DNA of 64,000 nt, taken from assembly GCA_017979445.1 (NCBI GenBank), contig CM030715.1, positions 6,936,187 through 7,000,186 on the forward strand, given 5' to 3'. Shown in pieces: positions 42,601-54,600 of the stretch (within the stretch, counting starts at the first letter, position 1; each line of letters opens with the position of its first letter). A program made the position numbers and the translations under genes. Under the pieces are notes generated by a model. That model had not been told where the DNA came from, did no database searches, and saw nothing but the letters and a program-made list of their open reading frames with translations. The DNA is from Akebia trifoliata. Taxonomy: Eukaryota > Streptophyta > Magnoliopsida > Ranunculales > Lardizabalaceae.

Positions 42601-45600
42601 CACAGTAAAAATGTGTGAAACGGAATGGTTATCAAGGTATGCTTGTGTCTCTGTTCTCATTCTGTAAATAATTTTCCCTGGAGTTATTGTGGGTAAAATA
42701 TAAGAATTCTGTTATCCTATGTGCATGTGCATTTGGATTTCATACCCCTTGTTCAGTGCTTCTACATACTTTGACATAATATTGCTGAAACATCAAAATG
42801 ACCCATCTAATTTTCATGTGTATGTGCATATGGGTGTGCATGCTTTTGAATCTGGGTTCCTTTACCTTTTGTCTTGATGTGACATTGCACATCTGGTAAA
42901 TTCTATGTCATAGAGACATGACACTCATTAACATCGGTACATGTTAGAAGAGGGTTGACCTCTCATTCTTTTGAGCATATATTATTAAGGGATCATTTCA
43001 AGTAGGGATGCTTCTAATATTTTTTGCATCTATGAATAAAAGCGATTGATGCATTCTTGGGAATGAGTGCTTTCATTGGGTTAGCATTATGTGTTAGGCT
43101 TGATACTACCCTGAAAAGTCAACTGTAAATAAAATAAAAATGGATAGATAATAATCATCACTACTATCCTTATTTACGCCTTATCCTAATGGATATATAG
43201 ATAATATTGTGCTCACGGGTGAGGTACTCTTAGGGTTGAGAAATCCCCTGTTTTGGCGTTACCTGTACAGAGGATTCAATGCATTATTCTTCATCATCAA
43301 TTACCTTAGTCACCCGAGAAGCTTTTCCAAACTTGATGCATAATGAATAAAAATGGTCTAGGAGATGTCAGTCACTTATTCATCCGTTTATGTTTTTTAT
43401 TTATTTAACAAGGAGAGGAAAAAGAAAGTTCTTTGGGTAGAATGGAATCAGATCTGCCCCATGAAGTATGGAGGGCTTGGAATCATATGGCTTGGAACAA
43501 TGAATCAGGTGCTATTAAGAAAATGGCTATGGGGGTTTGGGTAGGAGAGGTAATATTTATGGAAGGAGGTCATCAAGGCTAAATGTGGAGTTGCAAGCTA
43601 TGGGTGTAGACTTTGGAGAGGGATTTGTAAGACTATCCCAGATTTTCAATGTAGAATATCTTTCAGAGTTGGGAAGTGTCAAGAGTGGGATTCTGGGAGG
43701 TTCATTGTGTTAACATATTTAATAACGTGTCTTTGTCCTTTTTGGTCTTTTCCTATTTCTATGTATCTCATATAAATAGGAAGTCAAGGAATAAAGAAAA
43801 GAACTTTTTCTCTGGAATTTTTTATCTTCTCTCTTTCACTCCAAAACTCGAGATTAAACTTCTAAATGGTATCAGAGCACGAGAAGATCAAGAGGGACCG
43901 AGAATCAAAGAGAAATGCACTCGGAAGGAGCCCTAGAGTTGTTACCTTCCTTCTCTATCTGCCGCCCAACCCTAGAGTCGTCGCCATCCATTTTCCAGAC
44001 AGCAGGGGCTGTCGCCCTCCATTTTTCAGCCACCAGGGGCTGTAGAACTTGGTTCCCCAGCAAGTTGGGGTTGTTGCCACCCAGTTTTTCTGCCATAGGG
44101 ACTGTTGGCACCCAGTTTTCAGCCAGTCAGTGTTGTTGCCACCATCAATAGGTCTGTTGCCCTCTATTCTTTGGCCAATAGCAGATCTGTAATTTTTTGA
44201 GGACTGTCTCTCCTCTAAATCCCTCAAAGTCAGATCTCCTCTTCTTGGGCTTTGTCGGGCTGGTCTGAACCTTTTTGTTTTTGGCTGTTACAGCCCATGT
44301 CATGGTTGTTGTAGTCCTAAACGTTAGTAAACAATTTTCAGTTACCTAGAAGGGAGAGTAGAGCCCACTTTAATGGTTGAGTAGTTGTCCAGTGTTTCTG
44401 AGTTATATTTCATGTGCTCTGAATTTTTTTTGTGAATTTTTCTGGTCTCGAAGTCATCTTAGAAGTCACTTCAGGACAGTCTAGTAATAGTGGGTTTGGA
44501 TTCCCACAAGTTAGACATGAAAATCCCAATCTACAGATCACCACATTCAAACTCGATGGCACAAACTATTTGGAATGGGCTCAATTTGCAAAGTTGGCCA
44601 TTCATGGGGGAAGAAAAGCCGGTTATCTCAATGGGAAAGAGAAACAACCTTGTCTTTCAGATCCCAAGTATGAACAATGGGATGCTGAAAATTCTTTGGT
44701 TATGTCTTGGTTATTGCACTCAATGCAACCTCAGGTTAGCAAAGGATATTTCTTCTTGAAAACAACAAAAAAAATTTGGGATCAGTGATTCAGACTTATT
44801 CCCAGGCTCAGAATAGTGCTAGGATTTATCAGGTGGAACAAAATATATCCTATCTCAACCAGGGAGAGAAGTCATTATTAGGCTTCTTTTTTTTTTTTGA
44901 GTTGTGTAGTATGTGGGAAGAGTTAGATCATTACTTATCTTTCGATTGGGAAAGTTTGAAAGACTCTGCACAATTCAACAAGCATGTTGAGACACGTTGT
45001 ATTTCTAGCAGGTTTAAATCCTGAGTTTGAGATAGTTTGAGTTCATAATTTGAATAGGGATCTTCTTCTTTCTTTGAATATAGTTTACTCATATGTTCAA
45101 AGTGAGGAAAGTCGACGTTCGGCTATGGGACAGTTGAATATTCCCGTGAGTGATAGATCTGTCATGGTAGCCAATATACATATACAAGGTGGAGGACAAA
45201 CTTCATGGGGTAAGAAATTTGGTAAATCCACACAGGGATTCAAGGGTAGAAAGTGACTGGAATGTGATCATTGTGGCAAGTTTGGTCACATTTGAGCGAA
45301 GTGTTGGGACTTAATAGGTTGTCCTGACTCGTTCCAGCCTAAGCATCGTTCTTATGCAGCTTATCATGCTTCTAGTGCTGATGTGACAGTTCTGATATTT
45401 CAACTCCGGTGGTCCATGTACTGTTCTCTCAGGATGATATTGTTCGTCTTCAGGCTCTGTTGGATGGTTTCACTACGACTTCTTTTGCACACACAAGTAT
45501 CTCTGCTTCTGCTCATCATGGTTTCTCATCTTAGTCCACCTCTTGGATTCTTGACTTGGGAGCTTCAGATAACATGATAAGTATATTATCTTTGTTTCAG

Positions 45601-48600
45601 TCTTATAGCTCTTGTTTAAGTAGGGACAAAGTTCGTCTAGTTGGTGGTTCCTTATCATTCATAGCTGGTAAATGAACCATCACAGTTCCCAATAGTTATC
45701 TTCTGTCTAATATTTTACATGTTCCTAATCTTACTACTAATCTTGTGTCTATTAGTAGTGTTACAAAAAATCTGAATTGTTGTGTTACCTTTTTTTCTTC
45801 TCACTGTATCTTTTAGGACTCAATGATGAAAAGAGTGATTGACAATGGTCATAAAGCATATGACTTGTATCTTCTCAACATTCCAATATCTCAACATCTT
45901 TCACAAGCATGTGCATCTCAGAGTAGAAGTAGGGAGGTCAACAAATCCTGGATAATGCAATGGCATATTCGGTTGGGTCATATTTCTTTTCAGTATTTAC
46001 GACGTTTATTTTCTTCTTTGTTTCAGTCCATGTCTTTGTTAGAGTTACACTGTGAAGTTTGTCAGTTGTTGAAATATTGTCGCTCATCTTATCCAACTAA
46101 TTTGAATAAAAATAGTTCTTCATTTTCTCTTGTGCATTCTGATGTTTGGGGACCTTCTCCTGTTACTTTTTTATTGGGTTTTCATTTGTTACTTTTGTGG
46201 ATGACTATAGTAGATGTACATGGTTGTATTTGATGAAAATTAAAGATGATGTTTATTCAATATTCAAAGACTTCCATGCTATGGTCCTCACTTAGTGTGG
46301 AACAAAAATCAAGGTCCTTGATCAGTCAAAGTGGGTGAATACTCGTATGGAGATCTTCAAGAATTTTTTTCTGCACAAGGGATCAAACAACAAACCTCAT
46401 GTGTCTCTACACCTAGGCCTGTCAACGGATATGTATCCGATCGGATACTACTATATCCGAATTCGAATCCGAAAAAAAACAATACTATCCGAATTCGAAT
46501 CCGATCGGATATCCCTAATAAACATTCGAATTCGAATCCGAAAAACATATCGGATATCCGATAATATCCGATTCGAAAAAAAAACCTGCAAAGTACCATC
46601 GTCTTCGATCTGTCGGAGTTCGCACAGTCGAAACCCCCGAAAAATCACTCCGACTGGTTCGGAGAGAGAGAGAGAGAGTGAGTGAATAGGTACCTGTAAT
46701 CTCGTCGGCCGGAGAAGATGTGTCGGAGTTCGTACGGTCGAAACTCGAAACCCTCAAATTTTATCCTAAAAAATCACGATTGGTTCGAATCAAATCGGAG
46801 AGAGAGAGAGAGAGAGAGAGGGGGGTACTTGATGATCGCCGGCCGGAGAAGACAGTGTTGCGGAGTTCGATCGAAATTCATCGTTCCGGTTCCGAATCCG
46901 TCCCTGTGGTTTGTCTCGTCTGGTTAGAGAAGATGAAGTTTAAAAGAAAATATTTCGTTGTATAACATGAATACGCATCACCATATATACATATGTAAAA
47001 CTTTTGTTGTAAAACATAAATACATGGTATATATATTATATCGGAGCGGATATTATCGAATCGGATATCGCGATATCCGAATTCGTATCCGAAACGCATT
47101 CGAATATTCAAATGACATCCGAATCCGAATCCGAAAATTTCGGATAATATCCGATTTTTCGAATTCGAATTCGGATTTCGGCTATCCATTGACACCCCTA
47201 TCTACACCCCAACATAATGGCATTGCAGAAAGAAAAAACTTCATTTATTGGAATTAGGGAGGGCCTTGTTGGTTGGTATGCATGTCCCAAAACATTTTTG
47301 GTCTGAAGCGGTCCTTATAGCTTGCTATATCATTAATCGTACTCCCTCAAGTGTCTTAAACTTTCAACCACCTTTGACAGTTCTCAGTCCAGATCGTCTT
47401 TTGTTTTTTATGGTTCCACGAGTATTTGGATTTACTTGTTTGGCCCATTTCTTTGGCCCTACATATACTAAACTTGATCCTAAGGCTTTGAAGTGTGTAT
47501 TCCTTGGTTACTCCAGTTCCCCAAAGGGTTACAAGTGTTATCATCCGTCTACTCATCGTCACTTTGTAAATATGGATATCACATTCTTTGAGCACCAACC
47601 TTACTTTCCTAGTTCTGAGCCTCATCTTATTCAGGGGAAGTGATTTCTTCCATCCACTAACCGAGAGTCTCTTCTTGAGGTATCGTCTTCAATTCTATTG
47701 CCAATTATTCCTGACTCTACTGTAGAGCATTTGCAACTAACAACATCAGGGCCTAATCTATTTGGACGCACCTACACCAGGAAGGGGAAACAAGCCATTG
47801 CAGATGTACCACGTCACACTCTTGAGGAGCCAAGTCATGTTCCTAATGTCAATGATCCGATTGCTCACTGTTAAGGTAAATGTACTTGTGTATCGCACTC
47901 TATTTCTCAGTTCATTTTGTATCATAGTGCCTCCTTGTCGTTCTTTGTAGCTACTTCGTCTTTTATTTCCATACCCTCTAGTGAAAGAAAGCTCTCTCCA
48001 ATCCCAAGTCGAAACAAGCCATGGACGAGGAAATGAAAGTCTTAGACAAAAATCATAATTGGGAGTTAGTGTCGTTATCACGGGGGAAGCAATCTGTTGG
48101 GGCAAATGGGTTTTCACAGTGAAGTATAAGTTAGATGGTTTGGTAGATAGATACAAGGTTAGGTTGGTTGCTAAAGGCTATGCACGGACTTGTGGCATAC
48201 ACTATTAGGAGACCTTTGCTCCATTTGTAAGGATGAATTCCATTCGTGTTCTGCTATCTTTGGCTGCCAACTTCTCTTGGTAACTTTATCAGCTAGATAT
48301 GAAAAATGCATTCCCGTATGGTGAGTTGCAAGAAGAAGTATACATGGATGTTCCCCCAGGAGTTAGATTTCATAATGATGATGGAAAAGTGTCAGTTAAA
48401 GAAGTCTCTATATGGTCTCAAGCAGTCACCGCGAGCATAGTTTGATAGGCTCAAATCTATAATGTAGGATGTGGGCTACAAACAATGTCAAGCTGATCAT
48501 ACATTGTTTGTGAAGCATAGTGGTGACAGGACTATAATTCTTATAGTCTACGTTCCTAATATTGTTATTACAGGGAACTCTCCCCCTGAGATGTAGAATT

Positions 48601-51600
48601 TGAAAAAACTTCTTGGAGAACAATTTGAAGTTCAAGATCTTGAACCCCTCAAATATTTTCTGGGTATTGAGGTGGCTCGCTCAAAGATGGGCATTTTTGT
48701 TTCCCAACAAAAGTATATGTTGGATCGACTTTAGGAAGCTGAAAAACTTGGAGTTAAACCAGTACTCTCCCATTGAGCCAAATCATCGATTGTAAGAAAG
48801 TGATGGCGAAGTTTTGGAGGATATTAGTCATTACCAATGTCTAGTTGGAAAATTGATATGCTTATCTCTTACAAGACCAGAGATTGCCTATGCAGTGAGT
48901 GTAGTCAGTTAGTTCATACATGCTCCTCGTATGACCCATCTAGGCGTTGCTTTACGTATTCTTCAATACCTGAAAGGGTGCCCGAGAGAGGGATTATTAT
49001 TTTGGTTGCATGGTCATATGAGAGTGGAGGCATGGACTGATGCAGATTGGGCAGATTCGGTTACTGATCGACGCTCAACTTCGGGGTTTTGCACTATGAT
49101 AGGTGGTAATTTGGTAACTTGGCGAAGCAAAAAACAGTTTGTGGTTGCTCGCTCAAGTGCAAATGCCGAGTTTTGGGCAATGACACTTGGTATTTGTGAG
49201 TTGCTTTGGCTACGATTCTCACTTCGTGAGCTAGGATGCTCACTTCCTCAGCCATTCCAGTTATACTGTGATAACAAGGCTGCCATTAATATAGCTCATA
49301 ATCTAGTATAACATGATAATACAAAGCATATTGAGGTTGATCGTCATTTCATCAAGGAGATGGTTACATCCGGAGTCCGTTTGCTGGGGAGGATGAGCGA
49401 CGGCAAGTTTTGACCATCTTATTGGCAAGCTGGGCATGTTTGATATCTTCGCACCAGCTTGAGGGGGAGTGTTAACATATTTAATAATGTGTTTTTGTCC
49501 TTTTTGGTCTTTTCTAATTTCTATGTATCTCATATAAATATTAAGTAAAGGAATAAAGAAAATAACTTTTTCTCTGGAGTTTTTTCTGTTCTTCTCTCTC
49601 TTTCTCTCCAAAACCCTAGATTAAACTTCTACACATTGGTGTGAAGTTCTCTCCCATATAGCTCAATTTCCAAATTTAATTTAATTTTGTAGATTGACCC
49701 ATTGGGAGGACATTCAAGGCTGGGTCTCTTGTAAGGAAAAAAGTAGTTATCTGTTAAATCGTTTTATAAATCATTGATCCCGAGTAGCCTAAGTCACTTT
49801 CTGAATGTAGCCATTTGGAGGCCAAAAGTTCCATTTAAAATCTCGTTTCTACATTTGGTATGTTGTCCTTGTCAGCAAAAAAGACCTCTTGTCTGGGTTT
49901 TTCATAGACTATGACTGAAGTATTGCTAAAGTTGAATGGTCAAGCTTCTTCATACAAACATTCATAGTTGTGCCCGTTGTGAAGAGATAATCATTACTTT
50001 GTTATACTTTGGAAAAAGTGGATAGCAGATCCTCCCTATAAACTGAAAACCTCTATAATTTGGAGAAAGGAGATCTCCAAAATATTCTTTAAGGAAGCAA
50101 ATCTTATAATCTTGGAAAGAAGATTTTATGTTGTTATTGCCGTGTTTTCTTGAACATCTATTTCACAAGATAATTCTTGAATGACATTCTTGTTTACTTG
50201 CGGAGTGACAGGCTATATCTGGACACAAGTAAGAGCATCTGCAATTTTTTTATTTCTCTTTTGTGTGCATGTCTCTGTGTCCAACAATCTAACAATCATG
50301 CACACACTTTTCTACATGGATGTTTAACAGTATCAGGCATTTCTGCTTTGCATTGTTTGATGTTTTCCAGTAATTTCTTCCATGCTTTCATGCTTAATGA
50401 TCTTACTTTTAGAAGTATATTCAATTTAGTGTTTTAAACCTTGATGTTTCAGGTAATCAAGAAGGACCATGTTGCTGCTGGACTTTGCTGTATTCAGTTG
50501 TTTATGAATTCTTCATCTCAAGAAGAAGCTATAAAACATTTGGAGCATGCCAGGGTTAGTTCCAATTTTCTCTAATGAAGTTCTGGATAATCAGTATGTT
50601 TCTTCTAATTTAGAGTTTAATACACCTTAGTTACCTATATAGATTTGGTTATCTGTGCCTAACCTGTTTCTTTATGTGATTTGGCATTTCCATTCTTAAG
50701 CTATCCTGTAACCTTGTTTCCATTTTTTTGGAAAATCTGTGAAGTTAAATAAGTCAGCATGTGCTGCACAACTAAAACAAGTTCAATGTGCTGCACTTAT
50801 ATATTGTAGGTAGGCCTTTGACCTTGTAAATTGCAATGTCACGTGTGTATATGTTTGCTGCTATAGCTGCTCCATGGAAAGGCTGCTTTCGATGCATGGG
50901 CAGCTTGCATATTCTATTTGCAATGAAGTGGGGGGCACTCTTGTGTACCATGGGAATCCTCACATGGCTGCTATGCACAAAAGCATCCCTTGCATAAGTT
51001 GTGGATGGCATAGCAACCTGTGGCTTCACAAGCACAGAAACAATAGAACGGTGGATGGTGGTAGATGTTGATTTTAAAGGGGTTTTCTTTGAAGAGATTG
51101 TTTTAAAGTGGGACTCCTTGTGCTCTTTGTAATTGTTTTTGGTTCCCTTTGTACTTGCAGCTGGTCATCTAGACCTCTATCTTTATTAATATATATTTCT
51201 TTTACCTGTCAAAAAATGTGTGTGGTCGTTATGTGTCTGTCTCACATTGACTACATCAATGGTCCGTACTGCCCAAGGTGTTAAATTTCCATTTCAGTGT
51301 CTATATTGGTCAGCCTACAAATGGAAATGTTTCACTTGGTGTGAAAAACAAAATACAATATTTGCAGAAATGACGGAAATATGGAAGAAATTTTCATTCA
51401 AACTATAGGACATGTTATAGTAGGCATTAAAAGACACACATTATGTCATCAAAATATAACAACCAACCATATGGAGTGTGGAAACAAAGATCAACAACAT
51501 TCTGCTATGTACGCACGCGAGTATTTGAGATCTCAACAGTGCATAGTGGGGCTTCATGGGATTTGTGTGATTTTTTTTAGTTAATGTACGCTTTAGATGA

Positions 51601-54600
51601 TGTGTGGTTTTTTCTTCTAATCATCCTATTATTAAATCTTTTTTTCATCTACTTGTAGATGCATTTTGACGAAGGGCTTTCAGCGCGATATAGAGCAGGA
51701 GAATCAACTAAGCCTGTCCCCAAGGGCGTCCGTGGAAAAAGTGCCTCAGAAAAGCTTACTGAAGAAGGGCTTGTCAAATTTTCTGCTCGAGTTGCAATCC
51801 AGGTATGAGATATCTTCCACCAAAAAGTGTATAATCAACTGCTTTTAAGGAGAGATTTTCAATATATTTCAAGATATTGGTTGTGATGAAGGACGATGAG
51901 GGGAGATAAGAAAATATGGGGGTTTTAGGAAATTTGGTTTAGGATTGGATTAAGGATTTGTGTTAGAATAGGGTGAATCCATAGGTAAAATATATTTTTT
52001 TCGCAATTACAATGGGATAGATGAAAAGGGTTAAAGGTTAAGGTTTATAGGATAATGGGTTGAGCTTTGTAGGTTTCAAGAATTAAGAAAACTAAGAACA
52101 AGAAACTAAAAGAAAAAAAAAAAAAAAAAAAACAAAAGAACAGAAAAAAAAAAAAAATAAAGATTAGAATAGAAGAATATTTTATTAGACTCACTCCAAA
52201 ATGGCCTCACACCACATCCATTGTTGGGAAGATCCAGCTCAAGCTTTCTTTTTATTCATCATTCTCGTTCATTCATTGAATAAAATTACAGCAAGAAACA
52301 AGTATTTATAATGTTCTCTAAGACCTAAATCCAATCTCGACCATCCAACTAAAATAATGAGATCAAATAGTTGTAAATGAAACTTAAAACAACTTAAATA
52401 AAACAAAAACAGAAATATCATCTATGTCCCAATCCCGTAATCTTATTTCCCTTGAATTTTTTGCTTATAAAAACTTATTAAAAATCAATATAAAGTTACC
52501 AAATTGTTCCTAAACACCTATATACTAATAAAACATCAAAATAAGCTCAAAAAACATAAATTAAAGTTCTAAAATAGAAAATTAAATAAAAACAAAAATC
52601 TACTCTTCAATATTTGATGTCCCCGACAAGTTGGTTGCCTTGTGTCTGGTGTGTCATTATTTGCAATGGCTATTTACTAAGGCGATTGGAATTATGCAGA
52701 ATGATGCAATTAACTTAGAATGATGAATTTGAAATCTCGAATAAATTATCAAAAACAAATAAAAGAATGAATAGATTAAATCTACCATATAATATAAAGA
52801 AAATCTAATGAGCAATTAAATTAGGACCCTAGGCTTAGTTACAATCCTACAGGGAGGTTTTCCAAATATCAAAGTGAAGGATCCTAAGGAAGTTTCAATC
52901 CAATAGCACTTTAAATTCTCATGATCCTTTCAAAGATTTTAAGAATCAGTTTTGGCTCTAAGGTTTTATTTGGCCATGTGAAGGTTTCAAAAATCTTAAT
53001 TGGCCATATGTTGAAGGAATAATTGCGAGTTTTGCACTTATGAACATATAAATAATGTTCAGCAAAGAACCCAAGGATAACTTTTTCAGGAAAAAAAAAA
53101 TGTAATATGGTTAAGTGGGGGTTGTGTTTAGGGAGGTTTGGGCTCATATAACAGGGTTTATGACCAAGTTTTATAGGGGTTTGTGGCTTCGGTTGATATT
53201 AAACAGGCTTAGGGTGGGGTTATAACAAAGTTGAAGGGTTAGTATGGGGGTCGTATGCAGTAGGGCAGCAAAGTAGGGAGGTGGGGTAGGGTTTCTTGAT
53301 GGGTTAGAGGATTCTTGATCGGTTCTTGATGTGTTAGGAGGGTTATAGAGGGATAAGGTGAGGTTTGGAATAATTGGGCAGCAAGAATTATAGACAAAAA
53401 TAAGGTCGTGAGGGGGTAGATAAATGGATTAGCCAGTAATAGTGTGATATAGATTAGGGGAAAGCAGAGTTCTTGATGATGGAATTAGGGTTTAGAAAGG
53501 GTTCAACAATGAGAATGGTGGTCGTAAAGTTCTAGACAGCATGTTCTAATGACAAAAAAAGGAAGAAAGAATCTAGAGAAGAAGTTCAAGAAGATGAAGG
53601 TGAAGGATTATTACCTTTGAATCACACCAAGAAAAGCAATGTGGCTTCACACTGCATCCAATATCTGGATCTTAAGAAAAATCTGTAAATTTTATTCAAT
53701 CTTTCGTAATAAAAAAAAATTGGAATAATGTCTTTACAATAATTTATATGAAGACTCAAAACCCTAATCTAATATCAACCATTAAAACAATTAAGGGTCG
53801 AGTAACCCTAATTAATGTGGGCCACAACTTAATAAAATAAAATAAAATAAACTAGAACTAATTTTAATCATTAAGTTAACCTACGGTTAATATTAAAACA
53901 GAATTTTTAACAATTAAATAAAATACTTAAACCACCAAAATAGCCCTAAATAGTAAAAAATAACAAAACAATCCTAACTAATAAGTTGGTTGTTCAGCCT
54001 CTTATTGGACTGAGTATATGTAATAAAATTAGCTCAATAAATGGTCCAAATGACTACAATGATGTCCTCATCATGGAATCTTTATATTCCGTACATATTC
54101 ATTATTGTGCTTCTTAAAATAAATGAAGTGAGTGAAGTTTTTGGAATGACAATTTATATTTTTATTACATTAGTTGGAACTTATTCATTTTTGTTCTTTC
54201 CTATCAAAGCAAGATGGACTTTACCTGGGATCAGAATGGAGATGGACCAACAATTAAATCTTCCATGGAAATTTCTTGTACATGTTTCTTATTGTAATCT
54301 ATAATTGGCAATTTCTTGCCAACTCCTTTTGCTGTAAAGGCACATGATAATCTAGATTTGTCTGTGTAAGAGACTAGCAATATTAAATATTTGGTTATTT
54401 TTCATCCTCATGTGGTTAGGTTATTTTGTGTATCAAGAGGTATTTTGTACATTGGGAGCTCTCTTCCCTAAATTTTGTACTTTCTTACACATTCAAATTA
54501 TAACAAGACCACCACCACTCATAAAGAAAAGGAGAAAAGAATGTGTTCATTTCATATGTTGAATATTTGTTCTATCAAGTTACATCTTGTTAATGAAAAA

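Larger units (their letters stand above)
43708..49633 (+). mobile_element. Ty1/Copia LTR retrotransposon 3, itself split by a hAT element
   Basis: LTRs 43708-43866 (159 bp) and 49470-49633 (164 bp) start TGTTAACATATT. The target duplication CATTG lies at 43703-43707 and 49634-49638. It has PBS TGGTATCAGAGC (43867-43878) and PPT GAGGGGGAG (49461-49469). The LTRs differ by about a dozen substitutions and several indels, so its age is intermediate. All domains are present but broken. It lies in sense orientation within a host intron. Confidence 0.94.

Noticed and set aside
46331..47257. Open frames rich in RIRIRI or NSNP
   Set aside because: They are translations of the CCGAATTCGAATCCG repeats of the hAT element on both strands.
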